Assembly: GCF_003627795.1 (NCBI RefSeq)
Contig: NZ_CP032686.1
Span: forward strand, 558,001 to 622,000
DNA: 64,000 nt
Source of the DNA: Rhizobium sp. CCGE531
GTDB lineage: Bacteria; Pseudomonadota; Alphaproteobacteria; Rhizobiales; Rhizobiaceae
Reading direction: 5' to 3'
This document shows positions 9,292-17,204 of the stretch, piece by piece. A model generated the notes under the pieces. That model made no database searches, was not told the origin of the DNA, and worked only from the letters and a program-made list of their open reading frames with translations. The translations under genes were made by a program, and so were the position numbers. The stretch's first letter is position 1, and the number at the start of each line of letters is the position of its first letter.

Positions 9292-10156
9292 CGATGCAAA
9301 AACACCGACGCCGACAAATACCGGCAAGCCGACAGCGGACCGGCTGATCATGAAAGATGGCACCAGCCTCTACTTCAAGGACTGGGGCACCGGGCCGGCC
9401 GTGGTGTTCAGCCATGGCTATCCGCTCTCGTCCGACGCCTGGGAAGACCAGATGTTCTTCCTGCTGCAGAACGGCTATCGCGTCATCGCCCACGATCGTC
9501 GGGGCTTTGGGCGCTCGAGTCAGCCGTCCAGCGGCTACGACTATGACACCTTCGCCGACGACCTGGCCCAGCTCGTCGGGGCGCTCGATTTGCGCGAGGC
9601 GACATTCGTCGGCCATTCGATGGGCGGCGGCGAGGTCGCACGCTATGTCGCGCGCCATGGCCAGAGCCGCGTCGCCAAGGTCGCTTTCGTTTCTTCGGTG
9701 ACACCGTTTCTGCTCAAGACCACGACCAATCCGAACGGTGCTCCTAAGAAGCTGTTCGACACGTTCCGCGCCGCCGTGCAGACAAACCGGTCGCAGTGGA
9801 ATCTCGACGTCACCATGCCGTACTACAGCTTCAATCGTCCCGGGGCGCACGTCTCAGAAGGCCTGCGGGAGAGCTATTGGCGGCAGGGCCAGATGACAGG
9901 TTTTCTTGCCGCCTACCATGCGCTCGGGGCGTTTTCAGAAACCGATTTCCGCGATGACCTCAAGAAGATCACCGTTCCCGCGCTGGTGGTTCATGGCAGC
10001 GACGACCAGATCGTGCCGCTGGAAATCTCCGCGAAGTTGACCGCCGGGCTCATTCCACATGCGAAGCTCATTGTCTACGAAGGCGGCTCCCACGGGCTGC
10101 TGCATGTCGACAAGGACCGCTTGAACGCGGATCTGCTGGCGTTCCTTCGCGGCTGA
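9212..10156 (+). CDS. Alpha/beta hydrolase, non-heme chloroperoxidase/arylesterase type (N-terminus frameshifted)
   Basis: The hydrolase domain is complete. It has oxyanion region FSHGYPLSSDAW, nucleophile elbow GHSMGGGEVARYVARHG (catalytic Ser), acidic residue in VVHGSDDQIVP, and catalytic His in EGGSHGLLHVDKD near the C-terminus. This matches the cofactor-free haloperoxidase/esterase branch. The first ~25 residues of this frame are unlikely to be the native N-terminus, because a Tat signal is encoded in the adjacent frame from 9178. If the shift is real, expressed protein could start internally at the ATG in LIMKDGTSLYF and stay cytoplasmic. No operon partner is evident; the next gene is convergent. 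Confidence 0.82.
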   Translation: MALPGACSRGLPPPASALPLLASVSSADAKTPTPTNTGKPTADRLIMKDGTSLYFKDWGTGPAVVFSHGYPLSSDAWEDQMFFLLQNGYRVIAHDRRGFGRSSQPSSGYDYDTFADDLAQLVGALDLREATFVGHSMGGGEVARYVARHGQSRVAKVAFVSSVTPFLLKTTTNPNGAPKKLFDTFRAAVQTNRSQWNLDVTMPYYSFNRPGAHVSEGLRESYWRQGQMTGFLAAYHALGAFSETDFRDDLKKITVPALVVHGSDDQIVPLEISAKLTAGLIPHAKLIVYEGGSHGLLHVDKDRLNADLLAFLRG

Positions 10157-10233
10157 TGGCGTGCATCATTTGGAGGTGGGGACCGGCGTCCATCCCGATC
10201 GCCTGTCCTCAGCGGAAATTGATCGGGAGGCGT

Positions 10234-11505
10234 TCAAAGCGGCCGTTGCAATTGAGCCGCTTTCCAGAGGAAAGGGTTATGCTTCAGCCCCGCCAGCACG
10301 GCCCATGCCGTCGCCCCTATGTGAGGCAGGCGGTAGTACTTGAAATCGCCGAGATCCGAGGTCGGGCCGACCTGAAGGCCGGTGGAAAGCTGCTCCTGGT
10401 TGGTCGCATAAACCAAGCCATCCGGTGCGATCTGCGTAGAGATCGTGTCGAACAGCGGTCCTGCCTTGTCCTCCTGGCCGACGAGACGAAAGACAAGCGC
10501 CGCCTGCGCGGTGCCTTCCAGCCAGATGCCGTCGCGATCCTCGTTGAAATCGAAGCCGCCAGCGACACCATGATTGCGCTCGGTCCATTCCAGCACCCGG
10601 CGGGCCTTATCCGCATAGGCCGGAACTGCGATCAGCGGCCAGAGTTCGGAATCGAGGCCCGACGTGCCGGTATTCGGCGCGTTGCTGCCGGGCACGCTGC
10701 CGATGTAAAAATGACCGGCCGGCTCATCCCACATTGCGTCCAGGAACAAGCGGGCGAGCTCGGCATGGCGCTTCCAGTCGCCGCTGGGATCAAGGCCGGC
10801 AAGCCAACGGTTTGCGGCATAGACGTCGAGATTATGCTCGGTGGATTTCCATGTCATGCGATCGGGCGTGGGCTCTCCGCCGAAAAAGCCGCCGAAATAA
10901 CCGACATTGTCGGGATCCTCGGTATTTTCATCGACCCACGCCATGACCGTGCGCGCAGAGTCGAGATAGGCCGGATCGTTGGTTTCGTCGTAGGCGGTGA
11001 GCAGCGCCAGCGCGCCCCAGGCCGTGCTGCCCGTGGCACTGCCGACCTGATATCCATCCTCGAGCCAGGCATTGTTCGCAGTGCTCCAATAGCCGGGCAG
11101 CAGCATGCCGTTCGCACTCACGATAACAATGCCGGAGCGATACGCATTCCGCAGCCGGCCGTCGCGATAATGGCGGTCGGTATACAGCGCCAGCACCAAT
11201 GCGTCGGCAACGCGTTTTGCCTCAGGCCTTCGGCCGCACGCATAAAGCGCCATGACCGCCAGCGCATTGTCGTAGGTGAAACCGCTATTCTCGAGCGCCG
11301 GATGCAGCGTCGAATTCTGGTCGAAAGGCTCGAAACTGCGGAAGATGAAGGGCTGCGCGGGGTCACCGGTCATGCGCGCGGCAAGGCCGTCGCAGAGCTT
11401 AGCCGCGAGCTTTGCATGCGGGTCCTCATCACCAGCCCTTGAGCCTGAAATCCCAGGAACAACAAGCGTGCCGAGCACCAGAAGCCACCTCGCAACAGCG
11501 ATCAT
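10234..11505 (-). CDS. Secreted six-hairpin (alpha/alpha) glycosidase-like protein of the beta-glucan locus
   Basis: About 423 aa from ATG 11505, chosen because AAGGAGG lies five bases upstream; an ORF extension to 11601 runs into the preceding gene. An N-terminal signal peptide (IAVARWLLVLGTLVVPGISG) precedes an (alpha/alpha)-barrel pattern with motifs such as NSGFTYDNALAVMALYACG, DGYQVGSATGSTAWGALALL, FDFNEDRDGIWLEGTAQAAL and LPHIGATAWAVLAGL. It follows the GT2 synthase by 31 bp on the same strand, so it likely trims or processes the exported glucan in the periplasm. The exact CAZy family is not assigned from sequence alone. Confidence 0.72.
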   Translation of the reverse strand: MIAVARWLLVLGTLVVPGISGSRAGDEDPHAKLAAKLCDGLAARMTGDPAQPFIFRSFEPFDQNSTLHPALENSGFTYDNALAVMALYACGRRPEAKRVADALVLALYTDRHYRDGRLRNAYRSGIVIVSANGMLLPGYWSTANNAWLEDGYQVGSATGSTAWGALALLTAYDETNDPAYLDSARTVMAWVDENTEDPDNVGYFGGFFGGEPTPDRMTWKSTEHNLDVYAANRWLAGLDPSGDWKRHAELARLFLDAMWDEPAGHFYIGSVPGSNAPNTGTSGLDSELWPLIAVPAYADKARRVLEWTERNHGVAGGFDFNEDRDGIWLEGTAQAALVFRLVGQEDKAGPLFDTISTQIAPDGLVYATNQEQLSTGLQVGPTSDLGDFKYYRLPHIGATAWAVLAGLKHNPFLWKAAQLQRPL

Positions 11506-11536
11506 CAGACCTCCTTTGACGATGCTTTGGCCGACC

Positions 11537-13498
11537 TCAAGAGAAGGCTCGCGAAAGCAGCATCTGAACCGATCGCCTGAGATCACCCTTTTCCGCGACA
11601 TTGTCTGGCGCGGTCCTGAAGAGCAGTCTCAGGATGGCATTGTGCTGATCCGGCGCTGGCGACAGCGATAATTGCGTGGAGGGCATCGGGCTGGGGCCTA
11701 TCGGAACCCAGCCGACATCAGGGATGAACATCGCCTCGTCCTCCGCGCCGCGGGCGATCAGTCCGGGGATGGAAGCCCCCTCTGTGGACAAGGCCGATAT
11801 CGTAACGTCCTCGATCCGACCGTTGGCCCGATATTTCGCGGGGATCGTCATCTCGATGGGCTCTTCCTGGCCAAATCTTGGAAGCTCGATGCAGCAGATC
11901 AAGCTGGTGAACGCAATCAGCATCGCGACCGACGACCAGATGAGATTGAGGCATTCGCGCGCCGAAAATTCCACCGGCGCGTCCCAATCGTAAACCGCCC
12001 GGATGACGGAGAAGGCGGACATGGCGGCGACGAAGCCGAAAAACAAAGCCGTCGGCCGGTGAATGCGGATCGTCGACCGGTCGCCGCCCTTCTCGGTCAC
12101 CTTGAAAGGCCGGCCGAAGGGCTTGCGGATTGCCTGCAACAGGCTGATGGTGATTGGCACCGCCGTCAACGCATGGGTGACCTCGGTAAAGAGCGGCAGC
12201 GTCCGTCCTTCCGAGATCCAGGTCGAATAGGCCCAGAAGATGAAGAGCGAGCTCAGCCCAAATTTCATGAACAGCAGTTCGTCAGCCTGCAGCGCCGAGA
12301 CGCCGGTCAGCCAGTAGATCGAAGGTGCGAGCAAGAGGCAGAGGATGAACGGCTTCGATAGCCAGCAAAAGAGACCGTGCAGGTAGTGCAATCGCTGCGT
12401 CAGCGTGAAATTGCCGCGCCAGAGCGGCCCGTTGCGCAGCAGTCCGATCTGGATCGTGCCGAGGCACCAGCGGGTTCTCTGCGTGATATATTCGGGAATA
12501 CCTTCCGCCGAGAGCCCGACGCTCAGTTTCTCGTTGAGCCAGCGTGTCACGTAGCCTCGCTCCATCAAGCGATAGGTCAAGAGCATATCTTCGGACAGCG
12601 CATCATGCGGGAAGCCGCCGATCTCGTTGACCGCTCCCCGGCGCACGACAAAGCTCGTGCCGACACAGAATGCGCAGCCGACGGCATCCTTAGCCGGCTG
12701 GAAAGTGTCGAAGAAGACCCGCTGATCGTCGACGAAGGAGCGCCTTATGCCGAGATTGTGCTGAATGGGATCGCTGTTGAAATAGAACTGCGGCGTCTGC
12801 ACGACGGCGACCTTGCGGTCGCTAAAGAGGCCGATCACCCGATTGAGGAAATTCGCCTGCGGGGCAAAGTCAGCATCGAGAACCATGATAAAATCCGAAA
12901 CCTCGGAGAGGGCGTTCGTATGGTCCAGGGCATTGTTCAGATTTCCGGCCTTGGCGTGCGCATTGTCAGGCCGTGTCAGATAACTCACCCCGATCCGTTC
13001 GCAATAGGCCCGGATCTCGGGTCGGCGCGTATCGTCGCAGACGAAGACCCGCAGATTCCGATAGTTCAGTGCCTGGGCTGAAATGACCGATTTTTCCAGG
13101 ATGTTGAGCGGCTCGTTGTAGGTGCAGATGAAGACGTCGACCGGGGGAACCCGGATGGCGGCGGCCAGCTCCTGCTCCCCGCGGTCGGCATCGCGAGACC
13201 AGTCCGTCGTTCGCAGCAGGATCACGACCGAACCGATGGCATAGACGACCGAGATCGCCTCGAAGAGGAAGTAGACATAGTTCCAGAGCACATCGATGGA
13301 GATATCGAAGGGAGGAAGCGTGTCTAGGGCGCGCCATGAGATGTAAAGCCCGAGGGAGGCCAGCATCAGCAGGCTGAACACGACCCTGTCGACTGTCCGT
13401 TTCGGATCGGCAAGCAAGGCGAATAGGATTGCACAGGCGGCAATCACGACATCGAAAGTGAGGACATTGGAGAGGTCGTCGTCGGAGCTGAAAAACAT
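11537..13498 (-). CDS. bgsA: GT2 polysaccharide synthase, BgsA-like (cellulose synthase superfamily)
   Basis: About 653 aa from ATG 13498 (GAGAAGGG upstream); an in-frame start at 13558 would add 20 unlikely residues. Membrane helices near the N-terminus (TFDVVIAACAILFALLA, VVFSLLMLASLGLYISW and another) precede the GT2 domain. That domain has VFICTYNEPLN, VLDADFAPQ, SEDMLLTYRL and the processive motif QRTRWCLGTIQ. Four to five C-terminal helices are followed by a cytoplasmic tail. The tail has ISALSTEGASIP, resembling a degenerate PilZ DxSxxG motif, but lacks a clear RxxxR. This fits S. meliloti BgsA, whose C-terminus binds c-di-GMP without a canonical PilZ domain. It should polymerise UDP-glucose into mixed-linkage beta-glucan. 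The assignment is by family and gene order. Confidence 0.8.
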   Translation of the reverse strand: MFFSSDDDLSNVLTFDVVIAACAILFALLADPKRTVDRVVFSLLMLASLGLYISWRALDTLPPFDISIDVLWNYVYFLFEAISVVYAIGSVVILLRTTDWSRDADRGEQELAAAIRVPPVDVFICTYNEPLNILEKSVISAQALNYRNLRVFVCDDTRRPEIRAYCERIGVSYLTRPDNAHAKAGNLNNALDHTNALSEVSDFIMVLDADFAPQANFLNRVIGLFSDRKVAVVQTPQFYFNSDPIQHNLGIRRSFVDDQRVFFDTFQPAKDAVGCAFCVGTSFVVRRGAVNEIGGFPHDALSEDMLLTYRLMERGYVTRWLNEKLSVGLSAEGIPEYITQRTRWCLGTIQIGLLRNGPLWRGNFTLTQRLHYLHGLFCWLSKPFILCLLLAPSIYWLTGVSALQADELLFMKFGLSSLFIFWAYSTWISEGRTLPLFTEVTHALTAVPITISLLQAIRKPFGRPFKVTEKGGDRSTIRIHRPTALFFGFVAAMSAFSVIRAVYDWDAPVEFSARECLNLIWSSVAMLIAFTSLICCIELPRFGQEEPIEMTIPAKYRANGRIEDVTISALSTEGASIPGLIARGAEDEAMFIPDVGWVPIGPSPMPSTQLSLSPAPDQHNAILRLLFRTAPDNVAEKGDLRRSVQMLLSRAFS

Positions 13499-13631
13499 GG
13501 CCGCTGCCCTTCTCTCTGTCTTGGTTCGATGGACTGGGCATACTCTCGCTGGCCGCATGTCTGCGGCCGCCGAGCTCGTCGGAAATGGTCGATGTCTGGA
13601 TCATGTCGGCAAACGGCCGTTCACGCGGTCA

Positions 13632-15104
13632 TCAGCCCTTCCGCGGCAGAATTCCCATCCGGTCGTTCAGCAGATCGATGGCATTTTCCTCCGCATGGCC
13701 GACCCGGATACGATCGCGATCAACGGCAGGCTGCCCATCTCGCCGGCTCTTACTGCGCTGATCCTCAGATGCCATCAGGCCGATCCGCTCGGCCGATTGC
13801 CGGACCACGCCACTCAACTCGGCTCGCGCTGCCGGCCATTGTGCGGGCGATGCCTGCGCGATGCCCAGCAGCGATGTCGATGCCTCGCGGATATAATCCT
13901 CGGTCCGCTGCACCCACTCATGGGGCATAGTCACCTCGACCCATGTGCCGACCGAGCAGAACTGCTTGCTCTGGACGGACGACCGGGCGAACTCGGTCAG
14001 TCGGATATAAGCGTACAGCTCGCGCCGTTCCGTCGGCGGAAAGGGTACGGCATAGTCGAGGTCGACCCTCTCGGTCGTGCGCGGAATCAGCCGCTCGACG
14101 ACACCATCGACCGGCTGCCCCCAATTCTCTGCGTTAACCTGAACCTTGGAGCTAACGGCCAGGGCCTGCGCCTGCCGTTCGGAGAAAATCGCAACGATGA
14201 AGGCCTGTCGGCAATCCAGCGTTTCCGCCAGCGTGTCGCCGGCTGTCACTTCGCGGCCCGATGCCGCCACCGGCTTGTAGAGGACGTTCGTCGGCGGAAT
14301 GCGGATATCGGCGCGGGCGAGCCTGTCGATGCGCTGCGATTCCGTCATGACAAGGCCGTTGAGTTCAGCCTCTTTCGACTGCATCGTCGCGATCTGCATC
14401 TTGATCTGCAGGAGGTCTGCCTTGCGGGTGCGGATCTCCAATTGAAGATTTTGCAGTGACTGAAGCTCCGAGCCGACATAGATACCCTTGCGGGCGAAGT
14501 CGAATTCCGTCGAGAGCTTGGCGACTGCGAGCTTGGCCGCTTCGACCTTGGTGTCTTCCAGGCGGACGGTGTCGGCGATCTCGTCCGCCGAGCCGGCAGC
14601 AATCCCCTTGGTCATGAGCTTGAGCTTGCGGGCAGCCTGCGATCGTGCGATCCGGGCCGAATAGGTAACCATTTCGAAGGCTGCCTGCGCAGCCTTAAGA
14701 TCGGCATCGATCCTCGCGAGCAGCGCGGTCTGCTGATCGCGCAAATCGTTTTCGAGACCGTGGAGACGCTGGGCATAGTCGACAGCGATCGAGTTCTTCT
14801 GTTCGAATTCATTTTGGAGCGCGGTCAGCTGAACCTTCAACCCGATCAAAGTCGAATTGTCGACGCGATCGTTCTCGACCGTTATGTCGTCGGTCGACCC
14901 GAGCGACGTCACCTTTCCGCTGATCGGCGTCGTCAACGGGACAAGCGGGGCGTTGATCACCGCACGACTGGATGTCGATGTGAAGAAAGGCGGAAGTGCG
15001 GACGAGGCAAATACTGTCCCCATGACGCCAAGAACTGCATAAGAAGAAAGTCTGACTGAAGCGCCGCTACTTATCGTTTTATTACTCTTCCGGAAAATAA
15101 ACAT
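13632..15104 (-). CDS. bgsB: HlyD-type membrane fusion protein, BgsB-like
   Basis: About 490 aa. ATG 15104 is preferred because AAGGA sits nine bases upstream; a GTG at 15110 is also possible. One N-terminal membrane anchor (LSSYAVLGVMGTVFASSALPPF) leads to a biotinyl-lipoyl-like strand (INAPLVPLTTPISGKVTSLG). A long alpha-helical coiled-coil (about residues 90-265) and a beta-barrel HlyD core (YKPVAASGREVTAGDTLAE) follow. The C-terminal tail is basic and hydrophilic. It is the first gene of a minus-strand operon with the GT2 synthase, as in the S. meliloti bgsBA operon, where BgsB spans the periplasm for glucan export. Confidence 0.78.
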   Translation of the reverse strand: MFIFRKSNKTISSGASVRLSSYAVLGVMGTVFASSALPPFFTSTSSRAVINAPLVPLTTPISGKVTSLGSTDDITVENDRVDNSTLIGLKVQLTALQNEFEQKNSIAVDYAQRLHGLENDLRDQQTALLARIDADLKAAQAAFEMVTYSARIARSQAARKLKLMTKGIAAGSADEIADTVRLEDTKVEAAKLAVAKLSTEFDFARKGIYVGSELQSLQNLQLEIRTRKADLLQIKMQIATMQSKEAELNGLVMTESQRIDRLARADIRIPPTNVLYKPVAASGREVTAGDTLAETLDCRQAFIVAIFSERQAQALAVSSKVQVNAENWGQPVDGVVERLIPRTTERVDLDYAVPFPPTERRELYAYIRLTEFARSSVQSKQFCSVGTWVEVTMPHEWVQRTEDYIREASTSLLGIAQASPAQWPAARAELSGVVRQSAERIGLMASEDQRSKSRRDGQPAVDRDRIRVGHAEENAIDLLNDRMGILPRKG

Positions 15105-15285
15105 AGCCACAGATCCTTCTGAACGCGGTTTATGTCATTCCTCCCCAAGTAACGTAACGATCGTTGCACGTTTTTTTGTGCGGCGCAATATAATCAAATT
15201 TATCCTATTGTCTTAATCCAAATGGATTAGACGACCCGGTGCCGACGGTCGCGGAAGCACGTCGCGCAAGGCGCGAGGCGATCAA
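15105..15285. promoter_or_regulatory. Upstream region of the beta-glucan operon with small palindromes
   Basis: Contains the 10-bp palindrome AACGATCGTT (15156-15165), a short GCAC/GTGC hairpin with a T-rich loop (about 15167-15182), and the inverted repeat TAATCC-AAAT-GGATTA (15214-15229). These lie 50-125 bp upstream of the bgsB-like start on the minus strand and are plausible operator sites. No promoter hexamers could be assigned with confidence. Confidence 0.4.
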
Positions 15286-15410
15286 GGGACGGGGGAAGCG
15301 GGGCGTCCAAGGTAAGGATGAGGGAGCGAAGGCGCAAGCGATATCCCGTCCCTGCTGACGATCCGCCGCCCAGGATCGTCCGTCCTCATTAGTCCTCCTA
15401 ACGGAGGACT
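15286..15410 (+). ncRNA. Candidate structured RNA with three perfect 8-bp helices
   Basis: Read on the plus strand: long-range helix GGGACGGG (15286-15293) with CCCGTCCC (15345-15352); hairpin GACGATCC (15357-15364) with GGATCGTC (15373-15380), 8-nt loop; hairpin AGTCCTCC (15391-15398) with GGAGGACT (15403-15410), TAAC loop. The last helix buries GGAGG, a ribosome-binding site seven bases before ATG 15417. The layout resembles a cis-regulatory leader, but no known riboswitch consensus was recognised. A 39-codon GTG frame (15239-15358) crosses the first helix, so a coding explanation of part of the region is not excluded. Confidence 0.42.
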
Positions 15411-15416
15411 GTTACC

Positions 15417-15557
15417 ATGCTTTTGTCTCAAAATCGGGGTGCACTACACCATGTCTCCGGTACAACGTCACCTATCTCTCAGCACGGGCAGTATGGCAGC
15501 GCACGCGGTTCGGCTATGATATTTCGCATTGGCTCGGCGGAAGATGAGATGGGGTAG
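15417..15557 (+). CDS. Possible 46-aa small protein downstream of an occluded ribosome-binding site
   Basis: ATG 15417 follows GGAGG (15403-15407), which is sequestered in a perfect hairpin. It encodes a 46-residue peptide beginning MLLSQNRGALHHVSG and ending AEDEMG, with no signal peptide or membrane helix. No family is recognised and codon bias is not decisive. It could be a leader peptide, a truncated gene start, or non-coding. Confidence 0.25.
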   Translation: MLLSQNRGALHHVSGTTSPISQHGQYGSARGSAMIFRIGSAEDEMG

Positions 15558-15830
15558 TTGCTGCGAAACCAGGGTACGCGATTGGTATGTTCAGTATGCG
15601 TCTAGCAAGCTCACGAATGCCTAGCGGCTTTAAAAAGCTTCGATGTGCACTGTCTCCGACTACCTCCTGCTGATCAAGCGCATACGAGATCGAACGCTCC
15701 GGTCGAGATTGAATGCGTAAGGAGGAATGGTTAGTGCGGAAGGTGCACACACTTTAGTCCTATTTGGCAACTGGAAAACTGTCGCACTGGTAGTAGATTT
15801 CAGATCCCAGGAGGGAATGTGGACAGGAAA
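15558..15830. other. Intergenic region, nothing recognised
   Basis: About 270 bp between the small ORF candidate and the tRNA-like element. No gene family, strong hairpin or repeat was recognised on either strand. Confidence 0.4.
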
Positions 15831-15904
15831 TGCGGCTAAGAGCGCCGGAGCGCTCGTCGGTTAAGGCAAGCCGATATAGGCGGTTCGACTCCGCGGCCGC
15901 AACC
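15831..15904 (+). tRNA. tRNA-like cloverleaf, probably a degenerate tRNA or pseudo-tRNA
   Basis: A 74-nt segment folds into four tRNA-like arms. Acceptor TGCGGCT (15831-15837) pairs with GGCCGCA (15895-15901), 7 bp including one G.U. The D-arm is GAGCG/CGCTC (15840-15844/15851-15855). The anticodon arm is TCGGT/GCCGA (15857-15861/15870-15874). The T-arm is GCGG-TTCGACT-CCGC (15880-15894). It ends A-CC-T rather than CCA. Defects: no T8, no GG in the D-loop, an 8-nt anticodon loop and a 4-bp T-stem, so no anticodon is assigned. It is more likely a decayed tRNA or mobile-element relic than a working tRNA. Confidence 0.3.
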
Positions 15905-15955
15905 TCACCTCTCGATATCACATGAGCTATGCCCAGGGGCAAATCGGCATTGAAA

Positions 15956-16825
15956 CTACCTTCGGCCCCTGAACCGGTCGAACGCCGTCAGCCGCTGCAC
16001 CGGCGGATCCGCTTCCTTCCGCCGGTAGATATCATTCCGCAGGAACCGCAGCTCCTCCTCCACCGCTTCCTCGGCCATTTCGATCCACCACGATTTCGGA
16101 CGGCCGTCGCTGCCGTCGGACCAGCGATAGCCTCTTGCCTTCAGCAGGTCCTTGAGATCAAAAGGCGCGCCCTCCGCAAAGATGCGCACCCGCGACCGCT
16201 TGCTCGCGTCGTAAAGTTCGGCAAAGGGCAATCGATCGCCATCTTCCCTGGAACGGGCCAGCACCTCCAGCAGCGCAAAGCAATCGTCGACGGCGCGGTG
16301 CCCGACATGAAAATATCCACTCTGATTGATTAGATAGCCGAGTTTGGTGCCCTCGTAGCCGCGAATGCCCCAATCGATTTCCGAGTTCGAGCAGGTCCAG
16401 GCCTTCCGGGCGAAGGTCGGTGACAAGGCCTCGCAGAAGGGGCGATCGAAGCCGGCATTGTGAGCGATGATCAGGTCCGCCGGCTCAACCAGAGCCCGCA
16501 CGGCCGACATGTCGATAGCCTTTCCGCGGACCATCGCATCCGTGATGCCCGTCAGCCTGGTAATGTCTTGCGAGATCGGTACGCTCGGCGGTTGCAGAGC
16601 GCTGTAGACTGCGGTGACGTCACCGATCTCGCCCTTGTCGTTGAAGGAAAAGCCGATCAAACCGATTTCGATAACTTCGTCTTGGTGTGCGTCGAGACCG
16701 GTCGTCTCTGTGTCGAGGATGACACCTCGCAGCGGATAACCATGCCTTGCAACGGCGACGACCGCACGCGGTTCGAGCTTTCGCAGGATCTGATAGCGTT
16801 CGGTTGCCTCCAGGATACGAACCAT
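15956..16825 (-). CDS. 3'-5' exonuclease, DnaQ-like DEDDh family
   Basis: A 289-aa protein from ATG 16825 with the RNase T/DnaQ exonuclease fold: ExoI VILDTETTGLDAH, ExoII IIAHNAGFDRPF, ExoIII GHRAVDDCFALLEVLA. The C-terminal region with ARGYRWSDGSDGRPKSWWIE and LQRLTAFDRF-like residues is shared by a conserved alpha-proteobacterial family. It should remove 3' nucleotides from DNA or RNA in the cytoplasm. Family members usually start about 35 residues earlier; that extension is present but out of frame (see 16826-16932). Confidence 0.85.
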   Translation of the reverse strand: MVRILEATERYQILRKLEPRAVVAVARHGYPLRGVILDTETTGLDAHQDEVIEIGLIGFSFNDKGEIGDVTAVYSALQPPSVPISQDITRLTGITDAMVRGKAIDMSAVRALVEPADLIIAHNAGFDRPFCEALSPTFARKAWTCSNSEIDWGIRGYEGTKLGYLINQSGYFHVGHRAVDDCFALLEVLARSREDGDRLPFAELYDASKRSRVRIFAEGAPFDLKDLLKARGYRWSDGSDGRPKSWWIEMAEEAVEEELRFLRNDIYRRKEADPPVQRLTAFDRFRGRR

Positions 16826-16932
16826 CTCCGCTTCGTCGGGCGCCCCCCGGGCTCTTGGAAACGCGCACGCGCATTTCGTGGCCGGCTTGGCGCCTGCGGA
16901 TTTCCGGAGAACATGTCGAGCTGAGACGTCAT
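16826..16932 (-). other. Frameshifted N-terminal extension of the exonuclease gene
   Basis: ATG 16932 opens MTSQLDMFSGNPQAPSRPRN, the N-terminus expected for this exonuclease family (MTxQLDLFSG..). The frame leaves the exonuclease frame at a run of six Gs on the minus strand (16843-16848 on plus). Adding one G would join ..FQEPGG to APDEAEMVRILE and restore one open frame from 16932 to 15956. Hence this is a one-base deletion in a homopolymer: a real mutation, slippage site or sequencing error. Confidence 0.7.
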
Positions 16933-17204
16933 TACAGATCCAACCAATCGAATACCGGAACTTTAACGGTCAGGCCGTGGTGTGAAAAGCCCACGGCCGA
17001 TCCTTCGGACTGCCACCCACCGAAATCGGCAGGGGACGCAGCTGCGATCCATATTTGACTCACGTCTTTCAGACCGGGCTTACGATGTTGCCATGATACG
17101 GCAATTCTATAAAACCTTCGGGCAGATAGGCGCACGAATGCCTTATCGACGCGAAGCATTTGCAATTCGTTTGATGACGAATACCAACGGAAGAGACAAT
17201 CATA

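Noticed and set aside
10156..11442. Long plus-strand frame opposite the six-hairpin enzyme
   Set aside because: Antisense shadow in GC-rich coding DNA; no family resemblance and the minus strand has a signal peptide and ribosome-binding site.
15760..15942. A 60-codon minus-strand frame over the tRNA-like element
   Set aside because: No ribosome-binding site or family; composition explained by the RNA-like hairpins.
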